In this document: piece after piece, positions 12,661 to 20,684 of the stretch
Position numbering within the stretch: the first letter of the stretch is position 1
Layout of the letters: each line of letters opens with the position of its first letter
Virus record (IMG/VR): IMGVR_UViG_3300022725_000049
Location: 1-24,335 of that record
Strand: one strand, 5' to 3'
DNA: 24,335 nucleotides
From: a virus
Program-made: the position numbers and the translations under genes
Notes under the pieces: model-generated
What the model saw: only the letters and a program-made list of their open reading frames with translations
What the model was told of the DNA's origin: nothing
Database searches by the model: none

Positions 12661-14291
12661 CCACACGACGCGAACAACTTCTCAAAGAGGCTAAACTTCT
12701 CTACGAACGGCAACGTAGGGACAGTGATCCTCTGTATGCTTATAAGCCTTGTTCACACCCCGAGCGTAACCAGTTAGCCTTCCATCAAAGTCGTGCTCGT
12801 ATTCGTTTGGTTACTGGAGGTAACCAATCTGGAAAATCCATCTCTGGGGCAGCGGAGGTAGCCTATACCCTCCTAGGCGTTCACCCCTATCAGCCGACGT
12901 CTCCCTGCCCCAGAATTTTTTGCTTATCTGCTAGTTATCGTACCATTCAGGAAGGCATATGGAGACATCTTGATCCACATTCTCGTATAAACGGCCAAGG
13001 TGCAGGATTCTTATCTGAATCCCAGATTGTAAAACGCGGACCTAATATCCCTGGTTGGCAGATACCTAGTTATATTCAGGTGTATAATAATATTAATACC
13101 GGCGGCAATGCCGCCGGCATAGCACAGTTAGATTTCCTCTCAGCGGAGGGTGGTAAATCTGCCCGGCGTAGACTTCAATCTGCGGCTGTAGATGATTTCT
13201 TCATTGATGAAGAGGTTGAGGAAATCCTTTGGAATGAGATCAACATGCGACTGCTTGTTAAGTCAGGTAGAATCGTAATTACATGTACCCTTGTTGAGAG
13301 TGAACAATATCTTCTAGATATTGAGGAACGCGGTGCCCTTGGGGGCACCGATGCCTCGGTACATCTAACACGGCTTAATACAGACTATAATGAGCATATT
13401 GATGAGGGTGTTCGGGATCAGATATTTTTAGGAATGTCCGATGAGGAACAACAGGTTCGTAGGTATGGATATTCCCGTAGTAGCGAGGGTAGAGTATATA
13501 AGGACTTTGGCAAACAGCATATCTGTGAGCCATTCCCAATTCCTCAGGAGTGGCCCAGGTTCATGGCAATGGATCCAGGCTTTAGAACCTTTGCGGGTCT
13601 GTGGATTGCCATAAATCCTGATACCCTTCGTGCATTTATCTATCGGGAAATGTATCTACACGAAACCGACCTTGAACATGTTGCAAAATTTATTTATAGT
13701 GAAGAGCAAGCACTGTGGGACCCAGTGGAAAGACGAAGAACTATTGGTCCAGATACAGAAATAATTTCCACCAGATGGATTGATAAGTCAGCGTTTTCCC
13801 ATTATACTAGCGGTGAGGTGGGTCCAGGAATTCAGTTAGCATCTAAGTATGATATAATCAGTGTGCCTTCAGATTCCCAGTTACATGGTGGTATTGAAGC
13901 CGTCAAAGGGTGGATGAAACCTGGTTTAGATTCAGAGCCTATGTTAAAGATCTGGAATACACTAAGGAATTTTAAGAATGAAATACGAAAGTATAAATAC
14001 AAAAGGGAGGACTCAACTACTGGACATGATGCAAAGCCGGATCGCCCTATTAAGAAACATGACCACCTTATGGACTGTCTACGATATTTAGCAATGGGCA
14101 TCGTTGGAGTAAACCCAGATATACGAGATATTGTAGAACAAAGTAGAGATAATAACATTAGTGGTATTACTAAATCTTCCCAGTGGGCACAGTCACTTAA
14201 TAAGAGAGCTCAACCCAGTGAGATACAGAAACATGTGGACAAACTTCTAAAAGAGAGGAACCTTACTAATGATCGTTGGACCAGACAATAA
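12657..14291 (+). CDS. terL: Large terminase subunit
   Basis: 544 residues, the DNA packaging motor. ATPase domain: Walker A GGNQSGKS (54-61), Walker B VDDFFIDEE (178-186) with catalytic Glu, coupling motif IVITCT (206-211). Nuclease domain (RNase H-like): D306 in RFMAMDPGF, likely D377 in TRWIDKSA, and D473 in HLMDCLRYLAMG. Length is ordinary for the family and the domains are intact. It overlaps the upstream gene by ATGA and the glycosyltransferase start by 23 bases. Two GC-only hairpins (13099-13117 and 13331-13350) sit in frame in the ATPase part, coding NTGGNAAGI and RGALGGTD, in regions that should be surface loops. Confidence 0.95.
   Translation: MTTRREQLLKEAKLLYERQRRDSDPLYAYKPCSHPERNQLAFHQSRARIRLVTGGNQSGKSISGAAEVAYTLLGVHPYQPTSPCPRIFCLSASYRTIQEGIWRHLDPHSRINGQGAGFLSESQIVKRGPNIPGWQIPSYIQVYNNINTGGNAAGIAQLDFLSAEGGKSARRRLQSAAVDDFFIDEEVEEILWNEINMRLLVKSGRIVITCTLVESEQYLLDIEERGALGGTDASVHLTRLNTDYNEHIDEGVRDQIFLGMSDEEQQVRRYGYSRSSEGRVYKDFGKQHICEPFPIPQEWPRFMAMDPGFRTFAGLWIAINPDTLRAFIYREMYLHETDLEHVAKFIYSEEQALWDPVERRRTIGPDTEIISTRWIDKSAFSHYTSGEVGPGIQLASKYDIISVPSDSQLHGGIEAVKGWMKPGLDSEPMLKIWNTLRNFKNEIRKYKYKREDSTTGHDAKPDRPIKKHDHLMDCLRYLAMGIVGVNPDIRDIVEQSRDNNISGITKSSQWAQSLNKRAQPSEIQKHVDKLLKERNLTNDRWTRQ
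13099..13117. repeat. GC hairpin inside terL (CCGGCGGC arms)
   Basis: Arms CCGGCGGC (13099-13106) and GCCGCCGG (13110-13117), loop AAT. Perfect 8-bp GC stem in an AT-rich gene, in frame. Confidence 0.85.
13331..13350. repeat. GC hairpin inside terL (CGGTGCCC arms)
   Basis: Arms CGGTGCCC (13331-13338) and GGGCACCG (13343-13350), loop TTGG. Perfect 8-bp stem, in frame, encodes part of GALGGTD. Confidence 0.85.
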
Positions 14292-15192
14292 GCCTATCAA
14301 AGGGACTCAGGATGGTACTAGTAAGCCCCCAATAGTTATAGGAGCATTCCTTGTATATAATTCTATCCAGGCACCAACTTTTGAATGTGCTATGAACATT
14401 GCTGGATCTGGCTGTCTAGCTGGTTGGATTGTAGTTCAGAGTGTAATCTTACCTACTGCTCGTAACTTAGCTTTCCAACAGATTTCTGAACACTTTCCCG
14501 ACTATGAATACATTTTATTTATGGATCATGACATGGCGGGAATATCAGAAGTCCATATTGCTAAACTAGTAAAGACAATGAGAGATAATCCCGACATTGG
14601 AGTAATTGCTCCTTTGATGGTTAGGCGTAATCCTCCATTTTCTCCTGTATGTAATCCCATTGATAGCAATGGTAATGGTGTTGCTCAACTATTGTTTGAT
14701 GAACTCAATAAGAGTGATCCAGGATTCATTGAGTGTGAGCACGTTGGTACTGGGGTCATGCTTGTTCGTCGAGAAGTAATCGAGAACACAGCAATTGAAG
14801 TAAATAACTGCGAAGACCCTCATAAAGAGTGGTTTACAATGGATAGGTATCCATACACCTGGCATCCTGATGAAGATATCAAACGACTTCAAGAACTTTA
14901 TCTTAAGGAATTATACAATAATGATAATAATGATAATGGTGATAGGTTGTTTAACAACAAAGACTTCGTAAAACGACTTTATGAAGCATCCCTAGAGGAA
15001 TTTTATTCCCATGATATGCGTGGAGAAGATGTATTCTTCTGTAATCGTGTAAGGGATAAAGGTTATAAGGTGTATGTCCACTGTGGAGTACAGATTGCAC
15101 ACTTAGGACATTTTCCCTTCCACATTGGACATCATATTCAGGAAATGCAGAACGAAGGCAAAATTAAAGTAACACCTAAGGAGATGTCATGA
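14269..15192 (+). CDS. Glycosyltransferase, GT-A fold (family 2-like)
   Basis: 307 residues. LPTARNLAFQQI (61-72), then YILFMDHDMAGIS with the DxD metal/sugar-nucleotide motif D86-H-D88, then IGVIAPLMVRRNPP, VGTGVMLVRREV, and GEDVFFCNRVRDKGYKVYVH with the ED acceptor-site pair and a late histidine (IAHLGH). This is the order seen in phage GT-A glycosyltransferases. The acceptor is unknown: virion protein, modified DNA base or host surface glycan. Located between TerL and portal, where most phages have none, so it is an accessory insertion. A 9-base repeat gives NNDNNDNGD in the variable region. AGAGAGGA precedes the start. Confidence 0.85.
   Translation: MIVGPDNKPIKGTQDGTSKPPIVIGAFLVYNSIQAPTFECAMNIAGSGCLAGWIVVQSVILPTARNLAFQQISEHFPDYEYILFMDHDMAGISEVHIAKLVKTMRDNPDIGVIAPLMVRRNPPFSPVCNPIDSNGNGVAQLLFDELNKSDPGFIECEHVGTGVMLVRREVIENTAIEVNNCEDPHKEWFTMDRYPYTWHPDEDIKRLQELYLKELYNNDNNDNGDRLFNNKDFVKRLYEASLEEFYSHDMRGEDVFFCNRVRDKGYKVYVHCGVQIAHLGHFPFHIGHHIQEMQNEGKIKVTPKEMS
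14917..14943. repeat. 3 x 9-bp repeat in the glycosyltransferase gene
   Basis: AATAATGAT, AATAATGAT, AATGGTGAT; encodes Asn-Asn-Asp, Asn-Asn-Asp, Asn-Gly-Asp in frame. Confidence 0.85.
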
Positions 15193-15581
15193 TTATTGCT
15201 GATATTGGCTGTGGTGCTGGACATTCTACTAATAAAATTTGCAGGATTCTTAATGATAATGATTGTAATATCATCTTAGCCATCGACCTCTTTGAGGGTA
15301 AGGTTGATGGTAGTGATATTGATGTTCTTGAGTATTTTTATAAAAATACGGTGCCTACATGTATGAACATAATCCCCATTAAGGGATCAGCCATAAGAAT
15401 CCTTGAGGGATTCCCGGATAAGTTCCTTGACTTTGCTCATTATGATATTGGAAATGAACTGACGGAGGCAGGGATTTATAATGTTCTAAAATATAAAGTA
15501 AAAACACCTGTTAGGGGGCCAAGATGCCTGGAGACATTAGTGGAAATGGTTGGAAGTTATTCTTCATCCTCCTTGGATTAG
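15189..15581 (+). CDS. Short SAM-dependent methyltransferase-like protein
   Basis: 130 residues. Motif I is ADIGCGAGHS (4-13), the acidic end of strand 2 is ILAIDLFEG, and FLDFAHYDIGNE (79-90) fits the motif IV strand. The class I fold normally continues for about 80 more residues with a Gly-Gly loop and two strands; here the sequence ends soon after the last recognisable strand in a non-conserved Ser-rich tail that overlaps the next gene out of frame by 58 bases. It is therefore probably truncated or degenerate. Start: AAGGAG plus ATGA overlap with the glycosyltransferase, so the two are coupled and may act on the same target. Confidence 0.75.
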   Translation: MIIADIGCGAGHSTNKICRILNDNDCNIILAIDLFEGKVDGSDIDVLEYFYKNTVPTCMNIIPIKGSAIRILEGFPDKFLDFAHYDIGNELTEAGIYNVLKYKVKTPVRGPRCLETLVEMVGSYSSSSLD

Positions 15582-15784
15582 TAATCACTGGTGGTCAGGC
15601 TATGTGCGGGTGGCTCATCCTGGATCATTTAGCAACTAGAGATAGAGTACTAAGCATTGAACAAAATATGATTACACGACAGGAAATAGAATCCTTTATA
15701 ACAAATCAGGCTGTTGCGGATAATACCTTAATCCGTATTCAGGAAGACGTTCAGGAACTCAAGACTATGATGAAAGAGAGATAA
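15524..15784 (+). CDS. Small single-helix membrane protein with coiled coil
   Basis: 86 residues. N-terminal membrane helix about residues 11-33 (LFFILLGLVITGGQAMCGWLI), then an acidic-polar helical tail (LSIEQNMITRQEIES, LIRIQEDVQELKTMMKE) likely to form a coiled coil. AGGGGG sits six bases before the ATG. Size and topology would suit an accessory lysis or holin-like protein, but one membrane helix plus coiled coil is not diagnostic. Confidence 0.6.
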   Translation: MPGDISGNGWKLFFILLGLVITGGQAMCGWLILDHLATRDRVLSIEQNMITRQEIESFITNQAVADNTLIRIQEDVQELKTMMKER

Positions 15785-15791
15785 TACTATT

Positions 15792-16106
15792 ATGACTATT
15801 ACCGGCAATGGCATTATGGTTATTGGTGCATTTTGCGTAGGATTAACAGTAGGACTTATTACCATGAGTTTCGTTACAATGAAGTATGCTCGATTACTTG
15901 AGAATACTAACATTGTTATTCACTATATCCTACAGGCTATTCATACGCATAATAACATTGAAACGGCTGCTAATAGTAGTAAATACTACAATAAAGAATA
16001 TGGTAATAATAGGTATAATAATAGGTATGGCAGTGCCGATTATTATCCCCAGGATAGAAGTGATGAGTCTGAAGCCATCATTGAGGAATTAAGAACTAAT
16101 GGCTAA
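15792..16106 (+). CDS. Small membrane protein with Asn/Tyr-rich tail
   Basis: 104 residues. Membrane helix at about residues 8-30 (IMVIGAFCVGLTVGLITMSF), a helical segment, then a low-complexity tail rich in Asn, Tyr and Gly and an acidic end. The tail carries a 12-base tandem repeat (16005-16028) encoding Asn-Asn-Arg-Tyr twice. The stop overlaps the portal start. Unknown function; with its upstream neighbour it may form a pair. Confidence 0.6.
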   Translation: MTITGNGIMVIGAFCVGLTVGLITMSFVTMKYARLLENTNIVIHYILQAIHTHNNIETAANSSKYYNKEYGNNRYNNRYGSADYYPQDRSDESEAIIEELRTNG

Positions 16107-18345
16107 AGCACAATCGCAATTGAAGCAATTTGCTAATCAAAATCTCTCTCTTGATATGGATGATGACAAGGCTGTCAATGAGTTCATCAAGAAGGAGTTT
16201 GAGAAACGTAAGACTCGTATGTACGAGTTTATGCGTCAGTGGTATATTCAAATTGCTTTTTTCGCAGGTCATCAGAATCTACGATGGAACAATATCACTA
16301 ATACTCTTGAGGAACCACTTACGCCTACCTGGAGGCAAAGACTTGTAATAAATCTTTTGCAGCCCACTGCTAGAACTACAGTATCAAAATTGATTAAGCA
16401 GCGCCCGTATATTGAGGTGGTTCCTGCAACGGGTGATACAGAAGATATTGTGATTGCCAGTAAAAATAGTAAGATAATGTCCTTTTATTGGGATTATCTT
16501 AATATCGGTTCTAAACTCATTGATGCGTTGTTCTGGATGGTAACTACAGGTAATGGGTTTCTTAAGCCTAGTTGGGATTCAAGTGCAGGTGAATATCTGG
16601 AGATCAGCCCATCGGATCTTCTGACAGCTGAGGATCTGAGTAAAGAATCTCGAGCCCGAGCCTTAAAGCTCTTTAAGAGATATTTTAATATAGAGGATTC
16701 CCAAAAAATTGATATGAAGAAGATTTATAAGCTACCAATTGGGGAGCCTAGATTAGATGTAGTATCACCGTTTGAGATTACACCACCATCTCGCTGTACT
16801 AAGCTGGAAGATGCTCGCTGGCTAATACAATCTAGAGTCTATCACATTGATGAACTCAAAGAAATGTTCGGCCATAATGCTGATGATCTAACTGAAGGAA
16901 CCTTTACTGACTCCGATCTGCAATTAATTTTTGAGGAACGATTGTTGGATCTTACGCCGAGACATGGAGGTTTCCTTGGAGGTACTAATCCTCAACGTAA
17001 GGATTATGTACTTGTTCATGAGTTCTGGCATAAACCTACTCGATATTATCCCGATGGAATTCATTATGTATTTTCCCAGGACAAAGTCCTCAATACTAAT
17101 AATAGAAATCCCTATAACCATAAACTAATTCCTTACGTACATCTTAAGGAAATCCCTGTTCCAGGGAGATTCTGGGGTACGTGTGTTGTTGAACAGTCTA
17201 TGGATATCCAACGGGATTACAATAAGACTAAATCCCAGATATCTGAGAATCGGAATACAATGGTTGGTGGTAAATGGATTGTGCCTAACACATCAGGTAT
17301 ATCGGATGCTCAGATCACCAGTGATCCCTTTGAGATTATTAAATATAATTTTCCTTTCAAGCCCGAATTAGCTAATATGCCTACATTGCCCACATATGTA
17401 GAGCGTACATTGGATTTCAATCGTCGAGATTTGGAGGATATTTCAGGACAACATGAAGTTACCAAAGCCCAAGTTCCTGGACAGGTTAGATCAGGTGCTG
17501 CTATTGCCCAGTTACAGGAAGCAGATGATACACGTCTGGGAACTGTTTCACAGGAAATTGATTTTCAGAGCTCACGAGCGAGCAGAATGCTGCTGAATAA
17601 TATTTCGCAGTTTGTTAAAGAAGAGCGTATTATCCGTATTGTGGGAACAGAAGCTTCATACTCATCCATGAAATTTACGGGTGAAGATCTAACAGGTCAG
17701 AATAATAAGCCCAATGTTTCATACTTTGATGTTAAAGTTAAGATGTTTAGTAGACTTAGTATGTCTCGTTCTTCCCAGTTGAATCTTATAAATACATTCC
17801 TGGAAAGGGGGTTACTCAATCCAGAAACTGATCGTGAACTAGTATTCCACTTAACTGAGTTAGGGGATATTAGTGAAACTGTATCAGGAACCAGAAAGGC
17901 TAAAGCTAAACAACTGAATGAAATTGAGCGTATTGTTCAGGGTGAGACTATTAGTGCAGCATTTTGGGAGTTACATGAAACTCATATACGTACATTACGA
18001 GATTTCATGAACTCTGCTGAGTTTGATAATATGGAGGAAATAACCAAAAATCAAATCATTGAACATTATAAGCAGCATCTTGAGTTACAGGCTCAGGAAC
18101 AAATTTTGCCTGAAATCCTTATGGCTAAGGAAAGTATGGAAGCTAAAGCTCAAATTGAACAGGAATTACAACAGAAAGGTATAAATCCCAATGTCCCAGA
18201 TCAGCAAGGAGCAATCGGAGTACTTGACCAGGGCTTCGCAGGGGGACCAGCCCCCGCAGGGGGACCAGCCCCAGGGCCAACAGGTCCCCCCGCAGGGGGA
18301 CCAGGCTCAGAAGAGACGTATTCGGTACGGAACGCAGGAGTATGA
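16099..18345 (+). CDS. Portal protein
   Basis: 748 residues; the dodecameric head vertex channel for DNA packaging. Recognised by FFAGHQNLRWN near residue 55, WRQRLVINLLQPTARTTVSKLIKQRP (portal clip-to-wing start), DALFWMVTTGNGFLKPSWD, the long DDTRLGTVSQEIDFQSSRASRMLLNNISQFV helix and a helical C-terminal region, all typical of P22/SU10-style portals. Length fits. The last ~35 residues are a Pro/Gly/Ala-rich tail encoded by the GC-rich 18-bp repeats shared with the scaffold gene in another frame. Confidence 0.93.
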   Translation: MAKAQSQLKQFANQNLSLDMDDDKAVNEFIKKEFEKRKTRMYEFMRQWYIQIAFFAGHQNLRWNNITNTLEEPLTPTWRQRLVINLLQPTARTTVSKLIKQRPYIEVVPATGDTEDIVIASKNSKIMSFYWDYLNIGSKLIDALFWMVTTGNGFLKPSWDSSAGEYLEISPSDLLTAEDLSKESRARALKLFKRYFNIEDSQKIDMKKIYKLPIGEPRLDVVSPFEITPPSRCTKLEDARWLIQSRVYHIDELKEMFGHNADDLTEGTFTDSDLQLIFEERLLDLTPRHGGFLGGTNPQRKDYVLVHEFWHKPTRYYPDGIHYVFSQDKVLNTNNRNPYNHKLIPYVHLKEIPVPGRFWGTCVVEQSMDIQRDYNKTKSQISENRNTMVGGKWIVPNTSGISDAQITSDPFEIIKYNFPFKPELANMPTLPTYVERTLDFNRRDLEDISGQHEVTKAQVPGQVRSGAAIAQLQEADDTRLGTVSQEIDFQSSRASRMLLNNISQFVKEERIIRIVGTEASYSSMKFTGEDLTGQNNKPNVSYFDVKVKMFSRLSMSRSSQLNLINTFLERGLLNPETDRELVFHLTELGDISETVSGTRKAKAKQLNEIERIVQGETISAAFWELHETHIRTLRDFMNSAEFDNMEEITKNQIIEHYKQHLELQAQEQILPEILMAKESMEAKAQIEQELQQKGINPNVPDQQGAIGVLDQGFAGGPAPAGGPAPGPTGPPAGGPGSEETYSVRNAGV

Positions 18346-18991
18346 CTTCGATCAAGAAGAAATTGATGCTCTTGCACAATTTGGACTCGCTAAATACTTG
18401 GAGGAAAACAATGCTGGGCAAACGAAAGAGTCATCCACCGAAGTCGGACGGAGCGGACAAAGCCGCGAGCAAAGCACAAAAAGGTACGAAGAGCACGCCG
18501 GGCAAGGGGAAGACGAAGATGACCCCAAGCCGGCGGATGGTGAATTACAGCAAAGGCTACAAAAAATAGAACAAAACCTGGATACTGTTGTTCAGACCTT
18601 TCAGAATCAACAGATTCAACAACAAAATCAGCAGGTTGTTAATGATCTCCGCGACGAGATTGAAAGTAACGAGTTTCTAAATAGGTATCCGGGTCTAAGA
18701 CCCCACGTAATTAAACTCGCTTCTTTCAACCACGCCAATGCCCCACGACTGGGCATTCGGCGTCATGTTCAACAAGTTATTGGAAACCTTCAAACTGCTG
18801 TTACCCAAGAAGGTAGTGCTGGTAAGAAGGCAGCCCAGAAACTTGAAGATAATGTAGAAACCATGACCGGAGCAGGTGGTGGTTCACCTGGAATGGAGTC
18901 ATCCTCTAATAAAGAGAAGTTTAGTCCTTCTGATCTTTTCAAGGGTAAAATTAGGCGTAGTGTTAGTGAACGTGCTAAAATGAAGACGTAA
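18191..18991 (+). CDS. Putative scaffolding protein
   Basis: 266 residues. Position between portal and major capsid, acidic Gln-rich composition, a long coiled coil (about 118-160: ELQQRLQKIEQNLDTVVQTF) and a basic C-terminus (GKIRRSVSERAKMK) are typical for scaffolds, which bind capsid protein through a basic C-terminal helix. Start at 18191 has GAAAGG upstream; it lies 155 bases inside the portal gene. Residues 16-39 are the QGDQP repeats produced by the overlapped 18-bp repeats. Residues 74-126 overlap the nested basic ORF. Confidence 0.75.
   Translation: MSQISKEQSEYLTRASQGDQPPQGDQPQGQQVPPQGDQAQKRRIRYGTQEYDFDQEEIDALAQFGLAKYLEENNAGQTKESSTEVGRSGQSREQSTKRYEEHAGQGEDEDDPKPADGELQQRLQKIEQNLDTVVQTFQNQQIQQQNQQVVNDLRDEIESNEFLNRYPGLRPHVIKLASFNHANAPRLGIRRHVQQVIGNLQTAVTQEGSAGKKAAQKLEDNVETMTGAGGGSPGMESSSNKEKFSPSDLFKGKIRRSVSERAKMKT
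18237..18305. repeat. 18-bp GC-rich repeat in the portal/scaffold overlap
   Basis: CGCAGGGGGACCAGCCCC at 18237-18254 and 18255-18272 exactly, partial third copy at 18291-18305. GGTCCCCC (18284-18291) and GGGGGACC (18296-18303) form a GC hairpin with a 4-base loop. The repeat is in frame for both overlapping genes. Confidence 0.9.
18411..18569 (+). CDS. Nested very basic 52-residue ORF inside scaffold gene (candidate)
   Basis: Third-frame ORF inside the scaffold gene, in the frame opened at the portal stop (ATGA at 18342). The ATG at 18411 is preceded by GGAGG at six bases, the best ribosome site in this part of the window. Product: 16 Lys/Arg and two Asp in 52 residues (starts MLGKRKSHPPKSDG). 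About two thirds of its third codon positions are G or C, unlike neighbouring phage genes. It could be a DNA-binding or virion-packaged peptide. A chance ORF under a GC-rich stretch is the main alternative. Confidence 0.4.
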   Translation: MLGKRKSHPPKSDGADKAASKAQKGTKSTPGKGKTKMTPSRRMVNYSKGYKK

Positions 18992-19003
18992 CGGAGAAAA
19001 CAA

Positions 19004-20254
19004 ATGGGTCTCGATATTTCTGCTTTTGATGACATTCTCAAGATTGATTATCTTCCTCCAATTCGGGATGCAATCAATCAAGATACTGCCTTATATGATT
19101 ATCTTGAAGATGGGAATGAATTTATTTCTGGTAAGCATGCTTACATCCCTCGACACACAGGAAGGAATGAAGGCATTGGTGCTCGTGCAGAATCTGGTAC
19201 GCTGCCTACTGCTGGAAATCAAGTTTACGGCAGTGCAACGTATGGTATGAGATACATGTACGCACGTATTCAAGTGACTGGTCCTTCTATGTATTCCTCA
19301 CGAGACGATGAGGGTGCCTTTGGACAAGCACTTGACCTTGAGATTCAGGGCATTACTAAGGATATGCGTAACGAGCATAACCGTATGTACTGGGGCTGGG
19401 GTGATGGTGTTCTGGCTGTTCCTGCTGGTAATTATTCTAATGTTAAGACTGTTACAGTCAGTACCGGGGCACCCGGATATAATCGTAAGTTCCTTCGTGC
19501 TAATATGACTTGCGATCTCCTTAATTATGTTGATGGTGCTGGTTCTGGTAATCAAGTTGATAATAAAATTGTTAGTGGTGCTGATGCTGATGGTGTCATT
19601 GTATTCACCAATGCTGTTACGGTTTCAACGACGACTGGGATCTATCGTGCTGATTCTCGCAACATCGAGCCTTATGGCTTAGGTGCACTCATTGATAATA
19701 CTGATCCTGATGAGCGATTCAGTGCAAGCACAAAGACTGGTGTTACCGATGTTGGTGGATTGGATCGTGCAAGCAATGAGGATTGGCAGGCTCAGGTTCT
19801 TAGTAATGGTGGTACTAATCGTGAATTGACTGTTGCTCTTCTTCAGGAAGGCTTGGATGAAGTTGAGATCAACTCAAACGGTTATGTAATCTGCATGTTC
19901 ACCAGTTACGCTATCCGACGTAAGTATGCTAATATTCTTATTGTGGATCGTCGATTCCCTGAGGCATCTGGTAATCCTCGTGACTTTGATGGTGCTTATA
20001 ACGCTAAGTCACTGGAATTTAATAATATTCCGATTAAGGTGGATAAGTTTGCTCATCCCAATCGAATCTATGGAATTAGTGGTGGCAATATTCATCAATT
20101 CCTTTGGAGTGACTTTGATTGGATGGATGATGATGGGGCTATCTTGAATCGTGTATCCAATAAGGATGCTTATGAAGCAACCCTGTTCAAATATGTGGAA
20201 CTCGGTACTAGTAACGGTAACGAGAATATTGTTTGGAAGGATATTTCCTCATGA
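19004..20254 (+). CDS. Major capsid protein (HK97-like fold)
   Basis: 416 residues. Pattern typical of phage major capsid proteins of this type: early YLPPIRDAINQDTALYDYL, YIPRHTGRNEGIGARAESG and LPTAGNQVYG, then ARIQVTGPSMYSSRDDEGAF (E-loop and spine helix) and a long beta-rich P/A-domain with an insertion (about 150-230). The C-terminal part (LQEGLDEVEINSNGYVICMF, RFPEASGNPRDFDG) is also characteristic. GGAG is seven bases before the ATG. The stop overlaps the next start by ATGA. Confidence 0.9.
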   Translation: MGLDISAFDDILKIDYLPPIRDAINQDTALYDYLEDGNEFISGKHAYIPRHTGRNEGIGARAESGTLPTAGNQVYGSATYGMRYMYARIQVTGPSMYSSRDDEGAFGQALDLEIQGITKDMRNEHNRMYWGWGDGVLAVPAGNYSNVKTVTVSTGAPGYNRKFLRANMTCDLLNYVDGAGSGNQVDNKIVSGADADGVIVFTNAVTVSTTTGIYRADSRNIEPYGLGALIDNTDPDERFSASTKTGVTDVGGLDRASNEDWQAQVLSNGGTNRELTVALLQEGLDEVEINSNGYVICMFTSYAIRRKYANILIVDRRFPEASGNPRDFDGAYNAKSLEFNNIPIKVDKFAHPNRIYGISGGNIHQFLWSDFDWMDDDGAILNRVSNKDAYEATLFKYVELGTSNGNENIVWKDISS

Positions 20255-20682
20255 TAAACGCTAAAAAGCTGACTCGGGATGCACGAATTCAGGCAATTCC
20301 TTTCAATACAGGAGAGGTGCAAGCAGACAAAACTTTGCAACTTTTGTATGATCCACACAGAGAGTGGTGGGTTGTAGGAATTAGTGTACTATTTACTGCA
20401 GGCACTACGGATAGTATTTCAATTAATGTAGGAAGACAGGATAATTCTACATTTTTTCTTGGTTTGGAAGTTGGTGCTAAATCTGCTGATGATACCCTTA
20501 ATTATGCTGAAACCAGGGGTGATGGACAGGTATTTGATAAGTCAACATTGCACCAACAGAAAATTCTTGAAGTGCAGTTTGAACGGACTAGTGCTACAGA
20601 AACCATTAACATGTCTGGTTGTGTTTTTGTAGCACCAAAGGATAAGGATTATAACTCACCAATTACGGAAGAAAAAACCTAG
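20251..20682 (+). CDS. Probable virion protein (beta-rich), decoration or head-completion type
   Basis: 143 residues, start taken at 20251 because it forms ATGA with the capsid stop and has GAAGGA upstream. Beta-strand rich (REWWVVGISVLFTAG, DSISINVGR, STFFLGLEVG). It sits directly after the major capsid gene, where head decoration or head-completion proteins are usual. No specific family recognised. Confidence 0.6.
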   Translation: MINAKKLTRDARIQAIPFNTGEVQADKTLQLLYDPHREWWVVGISVLFTAGTTDSISINVGRQDNSTFFLGLEVGAKSADDTLNYAETRGDGQVFDKSTLHQQKILEVQFERTSATETINMSGCVFVAPKDKDYNSPITEEKT

Positions 20683-20684
20683 TT

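Noticed and set aside
16931-17128. Small frames inside the portal gene on both strands
   Set aside because: They lie in alternative frames of a clear portal gene with no ribosome sites.
18143-18421. Minus-strand frame across the portal/scaffold junction
   Set aside because: Antisense to well-supported late genes; its Leu/Val/Pro repeats are the reverse reading of the 18-bp GC repeat.
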